From Sambucus nigra (taxonomy: Eukaryota; Streptophyta; Magnoliopsida; Dipsacales; Adoxaceae): 64,000 bases of DNA. A program made the position numbers and the translations under genes. Position 1 is the first letter of the stretch. Each line of letters starts with the position of its first letter. Location: positions 365,452,605 to 365,516,604 of the forward strand of contig OX422216.1 of the NCBI GenBank assembly GCA_949130495.1, in the 5' to 3' direction. The notes under the pieces were generated by a model. It was not told the origin of the DNA. It made no database searches and saw nothing but the letters and a program-made list of their open reading frames with translations. Below are positions 1 through 12,130 of the stretch, piece after piece.

Positions 1-1756
1 TGTCTCAACGCATCTGCTACCACATTAGCCTTCCCTAAGTGGTAATGTATCTCAAACTGATAACCCTTCACGAACTCAAGCTACCTACACTGACGAATGT
101 TCAATTCCCGCTAAGTGAACAAATACTGCAGTGACTTGTGATCCGTGAACAGGTGAAACTTCTTCCCCAATAAATAATGTCTCCGTATTCAAAGAGCAAA
201 CACGACTGTTGCGAGCTCCAAGTAGTGGGTGGGCTAATTCTTCTCATGAGGCTTAAGTTTTCTAGAGGCATAAGATATAGCCTTCTCTTCCTGTTGTAAT
301 ACTCCACCAGGACCCTATAATGATGCGTCACATAAACTAAGTACTCCATTCCTGGCCTGGGCAGTGCTAGTACCGGTGCTGAAGTTAATTTATCTTTCAG
401 CTCATCGAATGCCAACTAACACGCATCATCCCATGTAAATGGTATGCCCTTATGGGTTAGATTAGTCAACGGACCCGCTATTTTTTAGAAAACCCCGATA
501 AAACGTCGATAATACCCGTCCAATCCCAAGAAACTTCGCACCTTTGTCGGTGTCGTGGACTGCCCCCACTCTCTCACCATTGATACCTTGATAGGATCCA
601 CATATATCCCCATCTCAGACACAATATGCCCCTTCTCGAAGCCAAAATCCACACTTCTCATATTTCGCATACAGTTGATGCTCACGTAGTGTCTGTAGGA
701 CCTGTCGTAAATGCTCGGCAAGCTCCTCCTCAGTTTGAGAATAAACTAGAATGTCATCTATAAATATAATAATAAAATGATCCAAGAACTCTCTGAATAC
801 CCTATTCATCAAGCCCATAAATATCGTCGGAGCATTAGTTACCCCAAAAGGTATAACTCGAAACTCATACGATCCATATCTGGTCAAGAAAGCAGTATTA
901 GAAACATCCTGCTCCCTGATATGCAGTTGATGCCCGAATCTCAAGTCTATTTTTGAGAAGTAGGATGCTCCTCTTAGCTGATCAAACAAGTCATCGATTT
1001 TAGGCAACAGATACTTATTCTGTATCGTGACTTTCTTAAGCTCCCGATAATCCATGCACAATCGTAAAGAACATCTCGCTTCTTTACAAATAGTAGAGGG
1101 TCTCCCCAAGGTGACGTACTCCTGTGGATAAACCCCTGTCCCAATAACTGTTCTATCTGATCCCTGAGATCCCTCATCTCTGCTGGAGCCATACGGTACG
1201 GTGCACGAGTAATAGGCTAAGTTCCCAGCGCTAAATTTATCACAAACTCAATCTCCCTGCTGGGAGGTAACCCCGGTATCCCCTGGAATACATTCACAAA
1301 CTCACAAACTACCGGTATCAAATCAAGGGATAACACAACTCCCGTAGAGGTCTCTTCGTCTATATAGTATAAATGTGTAGACGATCCTCCCTCAAAACGA
1401 GGCATCGCAACTAGGAACATCTCATGTCGTGGGATAGCAAAAATAATACATCGGCTATAACAAACAATCATGGCCCTATATGTAACGAGCCAATCCATGA
1501 TGATTGTCACATCATACTCGGATATGTCCAGAACAAGTAAATCAGCCGATAAAATTAGACTCCCAATCTCTATACTCACTTTATGACATATTAAGAATAT
1601 AGGTGTACCACTACCCAACGACAAGTCTACATATGTAACAGTGATATCCGCTATATCTAATAATCCTGCATCCCATGCAAATACAGTGGATACAAATGAA
1701 TGTGAGGCCCCCGTGTCAAACGAAATGCACCCCATAGATAGAAAATATACCCTCAA
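1..1756 (-). pseudogene. Gypsy A pol: protease, reverse transcriptase, RNase H (broken)
   Basis: The protease frame (1756-1217) has the retropepsin active-site motif FDTGASHSF near its start and extends into the spacer before RT. RT (about 1170-490) carries the [11 protein letters not shown] region, the SKIDLRFGH first-aspartate motif and FIDDILVYS, which is the catalytic YxDD box with F in first place. RNase H/tether (about 415-1) shows LTSAPVLALP followed by frames reading close to HLFTDHKSLQY and KANVVADAL. The enzyme would copy element RNA in virus-like particles. Here the protease, RT and RNase H lie in different frames separated by stops, so no single polyprotein can be made. The integrase expected next is outside the window. 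Confidence 0.85.
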
Positions 1757-1940
1757 TCACAGGCGGTGGATGTTGAACCGCTACCTAATGGACGTTGTAT
1801 ACACGCCCATTCTGACCCTACTGTGTTGGAGCGGCTAGAATGGCAGGTAATGCTGGCACCTGAGCTGGTGCTGGGAGAGCGGATGATGGAAGCACTAGCC
1901 TCTGAACACCCTGCTGCTAAGGTAATTTTCCCTTATCAGG

Positions 1941-2640
1941 ACAATCTTGTCATTTGTGGCCAGTCTTACCACACACGAAACACTTGCCAGTAAACTTTAT
2001 TTTATTATGTCCCTACTGATCACAACCCTGCTGGTCATTACCACCTCTCCCTTGGCCCTGTTGATGTCCCTATTGTCCCTGTCTATTACCTCCATGCCCA
2101 TATCGAAATCTTTTGGATCGTAATCGCTTAGCATAGTCCCCAAGCTGGGATCCCTGCTCACCCTGACGCTGTTGACTCTGAGCTGACTGTGTCCTACTGG
2201 AACTGCCTCCACCAGTCTTGCCCTGCTGGCCAGACTCAAAATCCCGCTTACCACCCTTACCATGTAGGCGGTTATCCTGGCAGTGAAGCATCGCAATATT
2301 TAGAACATCTACGTAAGTATGTAGTGAAAGATTGCCCAATAAGTGTAGGTGAATCTTTCAGTTCAGGCCATCAGTGAACATATGAATTCTCTTTTCTTCA
2401 GTAGGTACCTCTTCTGGCACCAAATTAGTCAGCTAATAAAATCCTCATCATAATATACCACTGTCCTCCCCTCCTGGGTCAAGTCAAGTAGTTTTTGCCT
2501 CATCTCAGTCTGAATGGCGGAGGAAAAGTACTTGCGATCGAACCGCACCCATAAGTCCAGGATAGTCATCATGTCTCTCTCCTCAGTAGTGGTAATATTT
2601 TCCCACCACTGTAAACCTGCGCCTACTAGCTTAAACATAG
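1941..2640 (-). pseudogene. Gypsy A gag with zinc knuckle (broken)
   Basis: The segment 2638-2429 reads as a retrotransposon capsid (Retrotrans_gag) core, with GAGLQWWENITT followed by WVRFDRKYFSS, the aromatic-rich pattern typical of plant gypsy gag. The middle part (2339-2070) is Gln/Gly/Ser/Arg-rich, as expected of the nucleocapsid linker. At 1982-1941 a CCHC knuckle is visible (CFVC, GKTGH, final C), but an in-frame TGA sits between its His and last Cys. Capsid and knuckle are in different frames. The role would be RNA packaging. This copy is dead. Confidence 0.75.
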
Positions 2641-2871
2641 CCAGTAACTATCGATGAACCTTCGTTCATTCGAACATCCTCAAGTGCCTCTGGATATCTT
2701 TCTTCAATTGACTAGAGAATATACCATCAATATTCAATATCACTAAATTGCTAAAGAACGTATATTCATAAATAAGAATGCAACAGTCCTAATGATAAGG
2801 TTCTATATCATAGGACGCTAAGCAGAAAGCATAATAAACCGTTCAGATCCTAAAATACTCTAGAACCTGAT

Positions 2872-2883
2872 GCTCTGATACCA
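2872..2883 (-). other. Primer-binding site of gypsy A (initiator Met tRNA)
   Basis: The plus strand reads GCTCTGATACCA, the exact complement of the plant initiator-Met primer site TGGTATCAGAGC. Two bases later comes the LTR end (TGTAACAACCC on the plus strand). This fixes the orientation of the element and the inner LTR boundary. Confidence 0.9.
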
Positions 2884-3418
2884 CCTGTAACAACCCACTT
2901 AATTAAATACCGGGTGACCAGTCTTATACCCAATTAAAACAGATTATACAGTTGGTTCATTCTTAACATCACTGTCGAAAAACATTCTTTGCCTTAAAAT
3001 TTAATCACCTAATATCCAAGTAAGCAAGTTGTTAAAACTTTTCTATTTTAATTTCATAAAAATTTCATTTTAATAACATGAAAAATTTAATACAAATCAT
3101 TGACACAACGAATAATAACTGAATAGACATCACAATGGAATTTAAATGCAACTGGAATATACTTTCCAGTAAAATATCTTAATACAATAATCCCAATAAT
3201 ATCAAATGTACCAAATTGACATAAGAATATAATCCGACTCAGATAGAAAGGAAATAACTAGAATCCTCTTGGGCGACATGCCCTAAATGAAAGATCAACT
3301 ACTAAAAAGTATGAATCAAGAATATGAAAGCGTCTAAATAAGGTCCACAACTCCATATCATCCATAGCATCGTCAATAGACCCAATCCTCTATGGCTGGC
3401 ATCCCTGTGGATGGACAC

Positions 3419-3421
<3 letters not shown>

Positions 3422-3507
<86 letters not shown>
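3422..3507. repeat. (AT)n followed by (GA)n microsatellite
   Basis: An uninterrupted AT dinucleotide run of about 71 bases passes directly into GA repeats. It lies inside the LTR of gypsy A and creates spurious Tyr-Ile ORFs on the minus strand. Confidence 0.97.
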
Positions 3508-3897
3508 GAGAATGTGCAAGTAAACAGGTCAGAGCCCGAAGTGAAAATAGCTTTAAAAATAGCAAGTGAATAAATGCTAGATTCAGCAGTTATTATATAC
3601 ATGTTAGCTTATCGGACTCTCTCTTGAAATTTTCACACCTCATCTAGAGTGCATGCCTATCGTACTTTTAAACCATACTAATTACAGTCTCATGCTAACT
3701 AGTTCATCCCAGTGTATCCACTAACCATATCCCAATTCGTTACGTATTACTCTCGCAATACATATAATAATATCATATGTATCTATTTAGATTCAACATG
3801 GATAAGCCCCTTATTAATTCAATTCAATTAAGTGTTCTCATACTTAATTAATTCCATATATCATTATCTTTCAATTCTACTTTAGTCACACAGCAGA

Positions 3898-3954
3898 TAT
3901 CATCATCATCATCATCATCATTATCATCATCATATATATATATATATATATATA
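3898..3954. repeat. (CAT)n / (AT)n compound microsatellite
   Basis: About eleven CAT units with one CAT-to-TAT change pass into about twelve AT units. It lies inside the gypsy A LTR. Confidence 0.95.
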
Positions 3955-6239
3955 ATACTGCACCCCGAGACACAACTGCGGTGCTACATTACTCTGTTAT
4001 CATGTCCCAATACATCTCGTCACTGTATAGGGAACTATAGGTTCGGTAAAGATCCCTCGAACCACAAATATTAAATCACAAATAATGGAGGTGAACATAG
4101 TTATAAGACTTTAGGCTACGAACATACCTACGCACCCAAATGACCATTCTATACCATTGTTCTCACTAATGGTAATCGACCTAAGTCCTATGTTCTCGAA
4201 TGACAAGTCAAAGATCCCCCCATATAGGCTCATCAGGATGTGACTTCCCTTACGCGCGTACCTCCCCCGATAGCAAGTAATCTAGGTATGTTATACATAT
4301 AATCATCAATCAATCAAATAGGCATTATAATCTACCTATTTAGTGTTAGGTACTCACACAACCTATATCAAATTAGGAATTCATCCTATCCCAAGTACCC
4401 GTCGTATTTATCGAATACCACCCATACTTGTTAATCACAATTACCATCGTATATTTTATTATGTAGTTATCACTCACATAATATTTTATTCGACCCAAGT
4501 ACCCGTAAATATATCATAAATATTATCCGTACTTGATATAACGATTATTCTCCTATAAATCGTAATATAATTATGTGGATATCTCTCACAAAATTTAATC
4601 CTCAAATCCAAATAATTTTTCAGCATTAACCCAAGTCCCTCGCTCATTGTTAATGTACCAAAATTAATAAAATCTCACCATAGGCCAAATTACCATTTTC
4701 CAAACCTTTTTCCCCCCGATAAAGGTACATTCTGCCCACAAAAATAAAATTACAATTTAAGGCTTTTCTGCTCTGATTTTGGAAAAACTTAAAACTGTAA
4801 AGTTGTGCAGAACGTGATTTTATACAAAAACTTGCAATCACACTGTCAATTTCCTCTTCAAACAGTCCTAAAATTATTATACAATGGTTGTCATTTTTTA
4901 ACAATTTTTCATGCGTTTTATCCATTTTCTTTCACCCAAACTCACATGAAATATATTCTAACGAATCACAAATATCTTAACAACATTTCTACATGATTAT
5001 GGGTAATTATAATACAAGGAAAAATATCTAAATCACCAATTTTATATGAAAATTAACATTAAACCCAATTAACCCTCAAAATTTCATTTATCTAAATTCT
5101 CCATTTTTATACACCTTAAAAACCCAGAATTTAGAATTATGATTCCTTATTTAAATCATCAAATTTCATATTCAATCATGAGTAGGATTCATCTACATGC
5201 AATACCTGTCATCATTTTCTCCATAAACATATATTTTTTTTCTACATGTTCATCCTAACAAGTTCATCACGTTCATAACCTCTACATGTGAATAATCAAC
5301 TACATGAATTTTCATTTCCATCAAACAATATTTATCAATCTTTTTAATCCCAAATTCATAAGTTCATAATCCCAAAGAAAATCCTATTCTAACATGGATA
5401 TTATAAACACTAAAATAGAGCAAGAGTCACTTGCCTCTTAGTGTAGGTGTGAACCTTTGGAGAAGATAATGTTAGAACCTCCTCTTTCCTTTTTTCGACG
5501 ACTTTCTGATGACTTTTCGATAATGGTGCAAGGTGTAGAGATGGTGGTTTGTGGTGGTTGTCCCCTTTGATTACCCAATATGACTGTTCTTCTTTAAGGC
5601 AACTCTTCATCTCCACAAGGTGACTTTTCTTTTCTCTCAAAGTCTCTTCACTTTTTCTTAAAGAACTCACAAATGAAAATAGATGAAATGAACCTTATGT
5701 AGAGTGTAAACCCACTTATATAAAAAGTATCCAAGGCTAGCTAAAAGACAAAAAACATGGATACTATTCATCTCCCAAGCCAAATGACTAAAATGCTCCT
5801 TCGGAGTGTCATTTCATCTTTTAATTGACTCGAGACCCAAATCAAACACTCGGGTATACTTTTCTGCCTATTTTGACCCTTTTGGACTCAACGGCACACT
5901 CAAAATGATCATCCGAATGATATTTAATTAATTTATATTTTATTACCCAACTTTAGTCCTGACACGACTCATAAACACGTCCCGACTTAAGTTCTATAAT
6001 AGCCGTATTTGTATCTCACGACAATACTCATAATTATCATATTCATATGTTACTTATATATCACTAAGTAATATTCAATAATATATTACTCTTATCAGAA
6101 GTAATATTCAATCCGAATTAATCTTAATTAATTTATTAATTAATTAATTCCAATTAATCCACAATGATTTGGCCATTAACTTTTAATTATTCTCAATTTA
6201 AAAGTAATAAAATTACGGGGTATTATGGAATCCTCATCA

Positions 6240-7044
6240 TCTGCATCTGCCCCAAAGAACTCTCTTGGGCACATAGTTTCAACGCGTTGTTTTGAGCTTA
6301 GGCTAAGCCTTTGATGGAAGTAAGCGATGAGTCTCCACTTCTCAAAGCTATGATGTGGGAATATATTTAACTAACTCATTGAACCTCTCCCAATACTTAT
6401 TAAAAGGATCGCTATCGTTTTGCTTAGAATTTTGAATTTGAGCCTGAATAGAGTTAATCCTATGTTCGGGAAAGAACTTCTGAAGAAATTTTGTGTGCAT
6501 GTCTCTCTACCTAACTATCGAGTTCGATGCTAATGACTAAAGACAAGTCTTGGCCTTGTCTTTAAGTGAAACGAAAAAAGATTGAGGCGCATTATGTCTT
6601 GGGTGCAAGCTTGATCATTAAATGTCTCTACGCCTCCTCGAAATCTCTAATGTGGAGATAAGGCTTCTCCGACTCCATACCGTGAAAATTTGGGAGAATT
6701 TGAATCATCCCGTTCCTAAAGTGGAATTGCCCCGCAATATACAGGAATATAATGCATCCCGGAGCGACGATTAACTCGGGGTATAAGAGTTCTCTTATGG
6801 GGCGATACGACATCACTCCCCCACCCGTTCCGAAACTGGCGTGATCAGACATCGCACTCATACTTATAGATTTACTTTCCTTATCGGAGTTCCTAGATGT
6901 ATGAATCGTGGTGTGACTACACGGTATAGGAGGTGGTACCCAAAATTTTGGAGATTTTGGAGTGTGAGGGTTAGCAGCAGTGAGTTCAATTATAGGATTT
7001 TCGTGTACCGTAGGAGGATTGGGATTGGGATTGGGCTTATGCAT
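6240..7044 (-). pseudogene. Athila-like gag (capsid), truncated and broken
   Basis: The 138-residue opening frame starts with an Asn/Pro-rich leader (KPNPNPNPP) and contains NGMIQILPNFHGMESEKPY followed by LHIRDFEEA, the start of the plant gypsy Retrotrans_gag core. Downstream, in broken frames, come LFSFHLKDKAKTCL, FLQKFFPEHRINSIQ and DPFNKYWERFNELV, which match the succession of capsid motifs known from Athila gag. Several stops interrupt the second half, and the reading ends at the boundary with the gypsy A LTR. The expressed protein would form the capsid. This copy is a relic. Confidence 0.75.
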
Positions 7045-7209
7045 TTAAGGCTCGAGAGAATATTTTTATTTTTATGATTTTTTGGGATATTTTGGATCTT
7101 TTGATTTTTTATTTTTTAATTTTTGGGGTTTTAGATTTTTTTTTTGGATGTTTAGGATTTAGAGTCAAATTCTTATATTAATTCGACCTAACCTAGTGTG
7201 TCTACCTAA

Positions 7210-7233
7210 TTCCCCCACAAGGCGTAAAAAACT
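7210..7233 (-). other. Decayed primer-binding site region of the Athila-like element
   Basis: The plus strand TTCCCCCACAAGGCGTAAAA is alignable with the reverse complement of the TTGGCGCCGTTGCCGGGGA primer site used by Athila-type elements, but with several changes. It sits between gag and the LTR end, where a primer site must lie. Confidence 0.4.
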
Positions 7234-8764
7234 TGACGCGATACAGAATGTGTGTGCAATGTGTATACCTATGACTCAAGTGCAAGTCGGTCGCTCAATT
7301 AATACCCGATAAGTCGGGATCGAATCCGCAAGGAATATGATGAAAATCGCGACGATGATGACAAGGTAGGCTTCTAAAATCTAAGGTGATGACTCTCCAA
7401 AAAAAAAGAAAAGTTTTTTTTTTTTGTGAAAATTTCTACTTAACTAAAGAAACCTAACTAGTAAGTGTGATTTTAATTTAAAAGAAAGCAAAAACTGAAA
7501 TTTTAATTTTCAAAAAATATTTGGAAAATTGGAGTCGGGATCCAATCCCCCGAACCGTAGTATTATCATTAGATACAATTTTTTTTATATAATAATATAT
7601 TTAATTAAAAGAAAACATTAATTAAATCAAAGCACTAAATACGTGAAAATATTACTCCGTATGATATTTAGTCAATAATTAAATTAATATAAATGACGAG
7701 ATGGCCGACACGTATATTATATCCTCAAACACTCCGGTTGCCTACAACAAACGGAGTTAAGATACATATAATATAATTATAGACAAAATATCAAACCAAG
7801 TAATTATATATATGATTATATCTGATTTTATATCCAACTCTCATCCTAGGTTGTGTTCATGTTCCCCAAATCATTAATAATTTAGCCGAACATGTTTATA
7901 TTAACTATGCATGCGATAAATGAAGTGCATAAAGGCATGATGATTAAATAATGAGAATAAAGCAAAAATATAATATTACCAAAGATGTAGAGAAAGTAAA
8001 ACATGCATAAGAACAAGCTTCGATGTAAAACTGGAAATTAACAAACTCTATATTGAAATTTGCATGCAAGAATCCCTTGAAATTGCTCTTAGATGTTCGT
8101 CTTGTTCTCTACCCTTACAATGAATGATTTTCATGATAAAAGACTCTTAATAACTAAATACAAAGGTTAGAAGTCGTTTAAAAGTCCCAAAAATCTAAAA
8201 CTCCTTACGCTAAAAGATAGGAAAGATATTAGAATCCCGTATCAGGTGCCCCAAACTCATTCGCATAAGGCATGCCAAACCCATTCGCAAGGCGAACTGG
8301 TTCACCCTAGGCAGCCGAATGGGTTCACTCCAAGTCTCTTCCTAAGGATGCCTTGTGTTCTCTAATTTCTCTTATTTACCATTCTGCCACTAGATTTGCT
8401 TCTCAACTTCAAGCGCGCATAGCTTCTTTACCGTAGCTCTGATTGAGGTGCCATTTTTTTTTATTATTCTCAAGATTTCAAGATCTTCAACTTTTAAGAT
8501 GGCTTCTCCTCCGAGTTACGGATGAAAAATTATTAAATTTACATTGACTTCCTTTTCCTTTGATTCTTTCACCATTTCGATTTTTCTCTCGCATCTACTT
8601 GCACTAATTACCTGTAAAATAAGAGAGAAATACACAAAATATGAAGTACTCGCCCAAAAGGGTTTGTTGCATAAATATGGGATAAATTCAATCTAAATAC
8701 ACTGAACGAGATTATAAAAATACCGAAATTAATGGGATAAATAAGGAATATTTATGCTTAATCA
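7234..8764 (-). repeat. 5' LTR of the Athila-like element (about 1.5 kb)
   Basis: The plus-strand sequence runs from TGACGCGATAC at the primer-site side to GCTTAATCA, giving TG...CA termini. Near the inner end it contains CAAGTCGGTCGC and GTCGGGATCGAATCC, characteristic of plant Athila/Tat LTRs. At 8250-8330 there is a group of related palindromic words (CATTCGC, GCGAACTGG, CCGAATGGG). No coding sequence is visible. The outer border is inferred from the CA dinucleotide only. Confidence 0.55.
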
Positions 8765-9799
8765 CATATAAGTAAAGGATATAGTTAATCATTAACTAAT
8801 TATTATTTTTCAATCGATCCAATTTAAGTTTATCTTATTTTAACATATGGGTCCTATGCTAACATATGTAAATGGGAACCATGCATTTAAGTAAGGTTAT
8901 ATTAGTTTAATTAAGCTTTTGAGTCCTCACAAGTACCCTTCTTTAATCCCTCTGGGTGGGATGTCTCACTGAAGTGAAATCCAAATAAGGACTCCCCTGG
9001 ATACACTTAAATTTAGATAGGGCCATTGTTAAGACATATTTTGTTAAGGTTTATTATGAGAGAGTATGTAAATATCTTGAAAGTCTATATGTACTATCAA
9101 TCCAAGAAATCGAACATGACTATCCATCAACCAAAGCACAATCAACAATTATCTCGTACTCCTTCTATCGTCTACATGATAAAATATATACCAATAATAA
9201 AAATATCTCAATTTGGGGCTTATATATGTTCTTGTTTAAATGAGAGAATTAACTTAAGTGTGTTACATCATAAGGGCCCATATATGTATCAAGTTTCCCA
9301 ACTCATTAATAATGTATTCACACTACTTCTTATAACATGAATGGGGTTCTCGTAGTAAATCTCACCAATTTGGTTCGTAAATATCAAAAGCACTACTCTC
9401 AAAGCATAAGGTACAGTCCTACTAAGCATGCATAATTTTTTAATTCATTAACTCTAAATTGAAGTTCATATCTTACAATATCAAATCTCAATCGTCAAAT
9501 TCTACAAATGGGGTCCAAATCTTAAATATTAGTTTTTCTATGCTTTGGGTTTGACGTTTAAGCTTTAGAACTTATAGTTTTCAATTTACAATTTAGGGTA
9601 TATGATTTAGGGTTTATGGTCTACATTTTAGGCTTTAAATACTAGAATTTAGGTTTTAGGTTTTAGGTGTTTGGGTTTAGTCATTAGGATTTATTTATTT
9701 GGGCTTAAGCGGGTATTTTTCCACTAAATTAGTTTTTAAAAAAATTAGGCAAACTTCCCATTAATTAGGGTTTAAGAATTGGAAATTTTAAATTAGTTA

Positions 9800-9960
9800 A
9801 AATACACATACATACACACATATACACATATATTCATACATATATACATATACATACATACACAATATATATTACACACACATATATACACATAAAAAAA
9901 TATACATATGGAGTATATAATACACACATACACATATATACATACACAATATATAAAGAG
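9800..9960. repeat. CA/TA-rich microsatellite tract
   Basis: Irregular ACATACAC/ATATACAC repeats with short TA runs extend over about 160 bases, followed by a GA-rich stretch to about 10020. Confidence 0.9.
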
Positions 9961-10084
9961 AGAAAGAGGGAAGTGGACTTGATAATGAATAGAAAGATAG
10001 AGAGAAAGACACAGAGAGATAGTGAGTTCAAGAGTGCGAAGAGAATAGTGAAAATGAAGCTGGGTGTGGTGGGTTTTATCTAAA

Positions 10085-10545
10085 GGCAGTGGTCACGACC
10101 TTGGACCGTGACCAATTAATTTTTCCACACCATCAACATGGTCACAACATAGTCACAGACCAAGACCGTGATAATCATAATGACGTCGAAAAAATTAATT
10201 GGTCAAGACTTATGGTCACAGTCTAAGACCATGGCCAACAATCGTGACCCGTTCAAACTAGTCAAGATCCAAAGATGTGACCCATATCAACTGAAAACCT
10301 TAACTTGGTCACGATCATAGGCCGTGACAACTGTTGGCGAGAATTTTAGCATAATTTTGGCACTATAATAGTCACGGTGTTGTCACGGATCACGACCGTG
10401 ATCATGCTGGTGACAGTCCATATCCATGACCATGCCCAGTTTATGTCACATTGGTGAGCAGTCATGAACCTAGTCATGGGTTCTTTGACTCTGGTTAAGG
10501 TCATTGGCCTCAACCACCTGACCACGGTCCAGAATCGTGGCGCGT
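10085..10545. repeat. Cluster of GTCACG / CGTGAC palindromic words
   Basis: At least fifteen variants of GGTCACGACC or its complement occur in 460 bases. Examples are GGTCACGACC at about 10089, GACCGTGACC at about 10103, GGTCACGATC at about 10304, and a dense palindromic core at 10373-10404. In the presumed LTR orientation the cluster lies just upstream of a TATA-like site, so it would be U3 promoter sequence. The words contain the ACGT-like core seen in bZIP sites, but that is only a resemblance. Confidence 0.7.
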
Positions 10546-11035
10546 TTGCAGTGACCATTTTCGGTTTGTGGTGTAGTGTAGTCACCCACGGGACCTAAAA
10601 TCCATCATTTTAAGTCATAAAAAAATGTTATAAAATATCCTCAATCGAACTTAAAATATGATACCAACCAACTAATATTTTATCTGGTACTAGTCCAAAT
10701 ATCAATCATTTAATTATTTATTTATTAAGCATGACACGACATTGTAAGAAACTATTTCGTGATCGGTGGGACCCGATACTGAGGAAATAATCCAAATAGA
10801 AAAACTTCAACACCTAGTCCCTGAGGACCATCCCATAGTCGCCCATAATACACATTCACTTACCAAATATTTAATTAATGAATTAGAATGTATTAATTCC
10901 ATTTGCCCAATTGACTTATAGAAAACATATAAACGATAACATATAAAAGATAAATAATGACATCACATGTCACAACAACACACATAAGGTAAATTTCACA
11001 AGTTAAATAATGCACTGAAAATACGAGGTATTACA

Positions 11036-12130
11036 ATGAATGCATGGGATACTCAATTAAAGAAGACGAGGAAGTTGGAGCTACAAGAAATTCAAATAGG
11101 TCAAAAAAGGTCGAGTAAACACTTGTTAGGTGTTGTAAAAGTCAAACTTTCTAGCTTTGGCTTGAGGTCGAGAAGTTACAACAATATAGTTGAATCGATA
11201 AAACTTGTCAAGGGAGAAGATATCCTCCAACAAAAGAGGGTTAGGTCGATAATATTTTTCCTCGATCTCTTATTATAAGGAGTAAACCGAGGAGATGGTT
11301 TCTTTGAAAATGAACAAAAAATGTCTAGGATTTTGTCGATGTCATTGGGAAGAAACACCCACCGACCTTGGACAAAGAAGAACTTTTTTTCAAAGTGGTT
11401 GCTAGACTGAACAAACCTAACCAATTAATGTTGTGGCTTTGTGGGTGAATGATTGTATAATCTAGGGGTCTTAGAATTGTCCTTAAGGCCATGGATGAAC
11501 CTAAAGATCCTTTATGTGATATCTTATACTGATACCTCTTTCCAAAAAATCATTGAGCCCCAGATCATCCATTATGTGTTTGGTCGGAGATAGGTGGGAA
11601 AATCCCATAACTTTTCAAAATACCCCTCATAATTTGGTGCAAAGGAAAAATAAGGCCCACTACTATGGAAAAGTGGGAAATCGTAGTTTCTCCCTTAAAG
11701 CATCTGGTCGTAAGCGCTCTCAAACCATTTAGGGAGCCTATAAGGGATGTTGTACACATCCCTATACTCAAGGAGTTTAGTAGAATATATGTCGCAGGGA
11801 TAATTAATATCGTTAGTGTTGGTTGGATCATTAGAACCCTAAATGAGGATGGACCCTCACTAATTGAGTCAAGATGAACTAAAATAAGAGAGCTGGTGGA
11901 AGAATAAAGAGGATGAGAATAACAAGCCAAATTTTTTGAGTTTTAAAGGTTGGGTAAGGCCATCTCAAATGAAGTTTGATCAGCCTAATTTCCACTTCCA
12001 CTGCTACCCACCATATCATAATGGGTGCTCTTAGAATCCATGAATTATGGTTATATTGAAGAGCGTAAAGAGGAGTAAAAGATATCTTCTCCAAGAATTT
12101 AAACTCAATAATCTTGGGATATTTTTGGAG
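11036..12130 (-). pseudogene. Relic of a plant transposon-type protein (Transposase_28/PMD-like)
   Basis: On the minus strand one frame can be followed for about 290 codons with about ten stops. It gives patches such as SSGPYFSFAPNYEGYFEKLW, FFFVQGRWVFLPNDID, KKPSPRFTPYNKRSRKN and KPKLESLTF. The patch KFFFVQGRWVFLPND has the same layout as the RYFFISGAWEFGPND patch of the pseudogene at 56 kb, a hallmark of plant 'putative gypsy-type transposon' proteins. The upstream part (12130-11880) is in other frames. The C-terminal side is cut by the LTR ending at 11035. Family assignment is by pattern only. Function is unknown. Confidence 0.5.

Larger units (their letters stand above)
1..6226 (-). mobile_element. 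Ty3/gypsy retrotransposon A, partial (runs off left edge)
   Basis: Read on the minus strand, the order is LTR (2886-6226), primer-binding site (2872-2883), gag (about 2640-1941), aspartic protease, reverse transcriptase and RNase H (1756-1). Integrase and the 3' LTR lie beyond the left edge. Protease ahead of RT-RNase H, an initiator-Met primer site and an LTR whose inner end resembles GGGTTGTTACA are what is expected of a plant chromovirus-type gypsy element (Tekay/Del-like by inference). Frames carry several stops and shifts, so it is not autonomous. Its outer LTR end abuts Athila-like gag sequence at about 6230, so it inserted into that older element. The target duplication cannot be checked because the other end is outside. 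Confidence 0.85.
2886..6226 (-). repeat. 5' LTR of gypsy A (about 3.3 kb)
   Basis: The inner end is fixed by the adjacent primer site. The outer end is placed at the decayed terminus ACGGGGTATTAT near 6226, which mirrors the usual plant LTR terminus (C)GGGGTGTTACA. Beyond it the sequence becomes Athila-like gag. The sequence is AT-rich and non-coding, with a long (AT)n block and a CAT/AT microsatellite. An ORF at 5670-5410 is Lys/Ser-rich and matches nothing I recognise. It probably covers the transcribed leader of the LTR. The outer boundary is uncertain by about 10 bases. Confidence 0.6.
6232..8764 (-). mobile_element. Athila-like Ty3/gypsy element, 5' part only
   Basis: Read on the minus strand: an LTR (7234-8764), a decayed primer-site region (7210-7233), then the start of gag (7044-6240), cut off by the LTR of gypsy A. 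The pol region is missing, presumably lying on the far side of the younger insertion beyond the left edge. Assignment to Athila rests on the gag pattern and on the LTR inner end, where the CAAGTCGGTCGC and GTCGGGATCGAATCC signatures common in plant Athila/Tat LTRs occur. Confidence 0.65.
8766..11035 (-). repeat. LTR of a further gypsy-type element, left end open
   Basis: The right end reads GAGGTATTACA at 11025-11035, an LTR terminus like that of the other gypsy LTRs here, and it interrupts the pseudogene that starts at 11036. In minus orientation a dense GTCACG/CGTGAC cluster (10545-10085) is followed by a TATA-like AGATAAAACC near 10075, consistent with a U3-to-R transition. The left limit was not found. 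The Athila-like LTR may have inserted into it at 8765. No gene was recognised in this stretch. The small ORFs here are AT-rich or come from microsatellites. Confidence 0.45.

Noticed and set aside
3302..3602. Two minus-strand ORFs with long Tyr-Ile runs
   Set aside because: They are translations of the (AT)n/(GA)n microsatellite in the gypsy A LTR. No start context, homology or codon bias supports coding.
6841..7077. Plus-strand ORF rich in Arg and Phe
   Set aside because: It mirrors the Asn/Pro-rich leader of Athila-like gag on the other strand, where known capsid motifs continue.
9834..10031. Minus-strand ORF rich in Tyr, Val, Cys and Ile
   Set aside because: Produced by the CA/TA microsatellite tract. 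Not a membrane protein gene.
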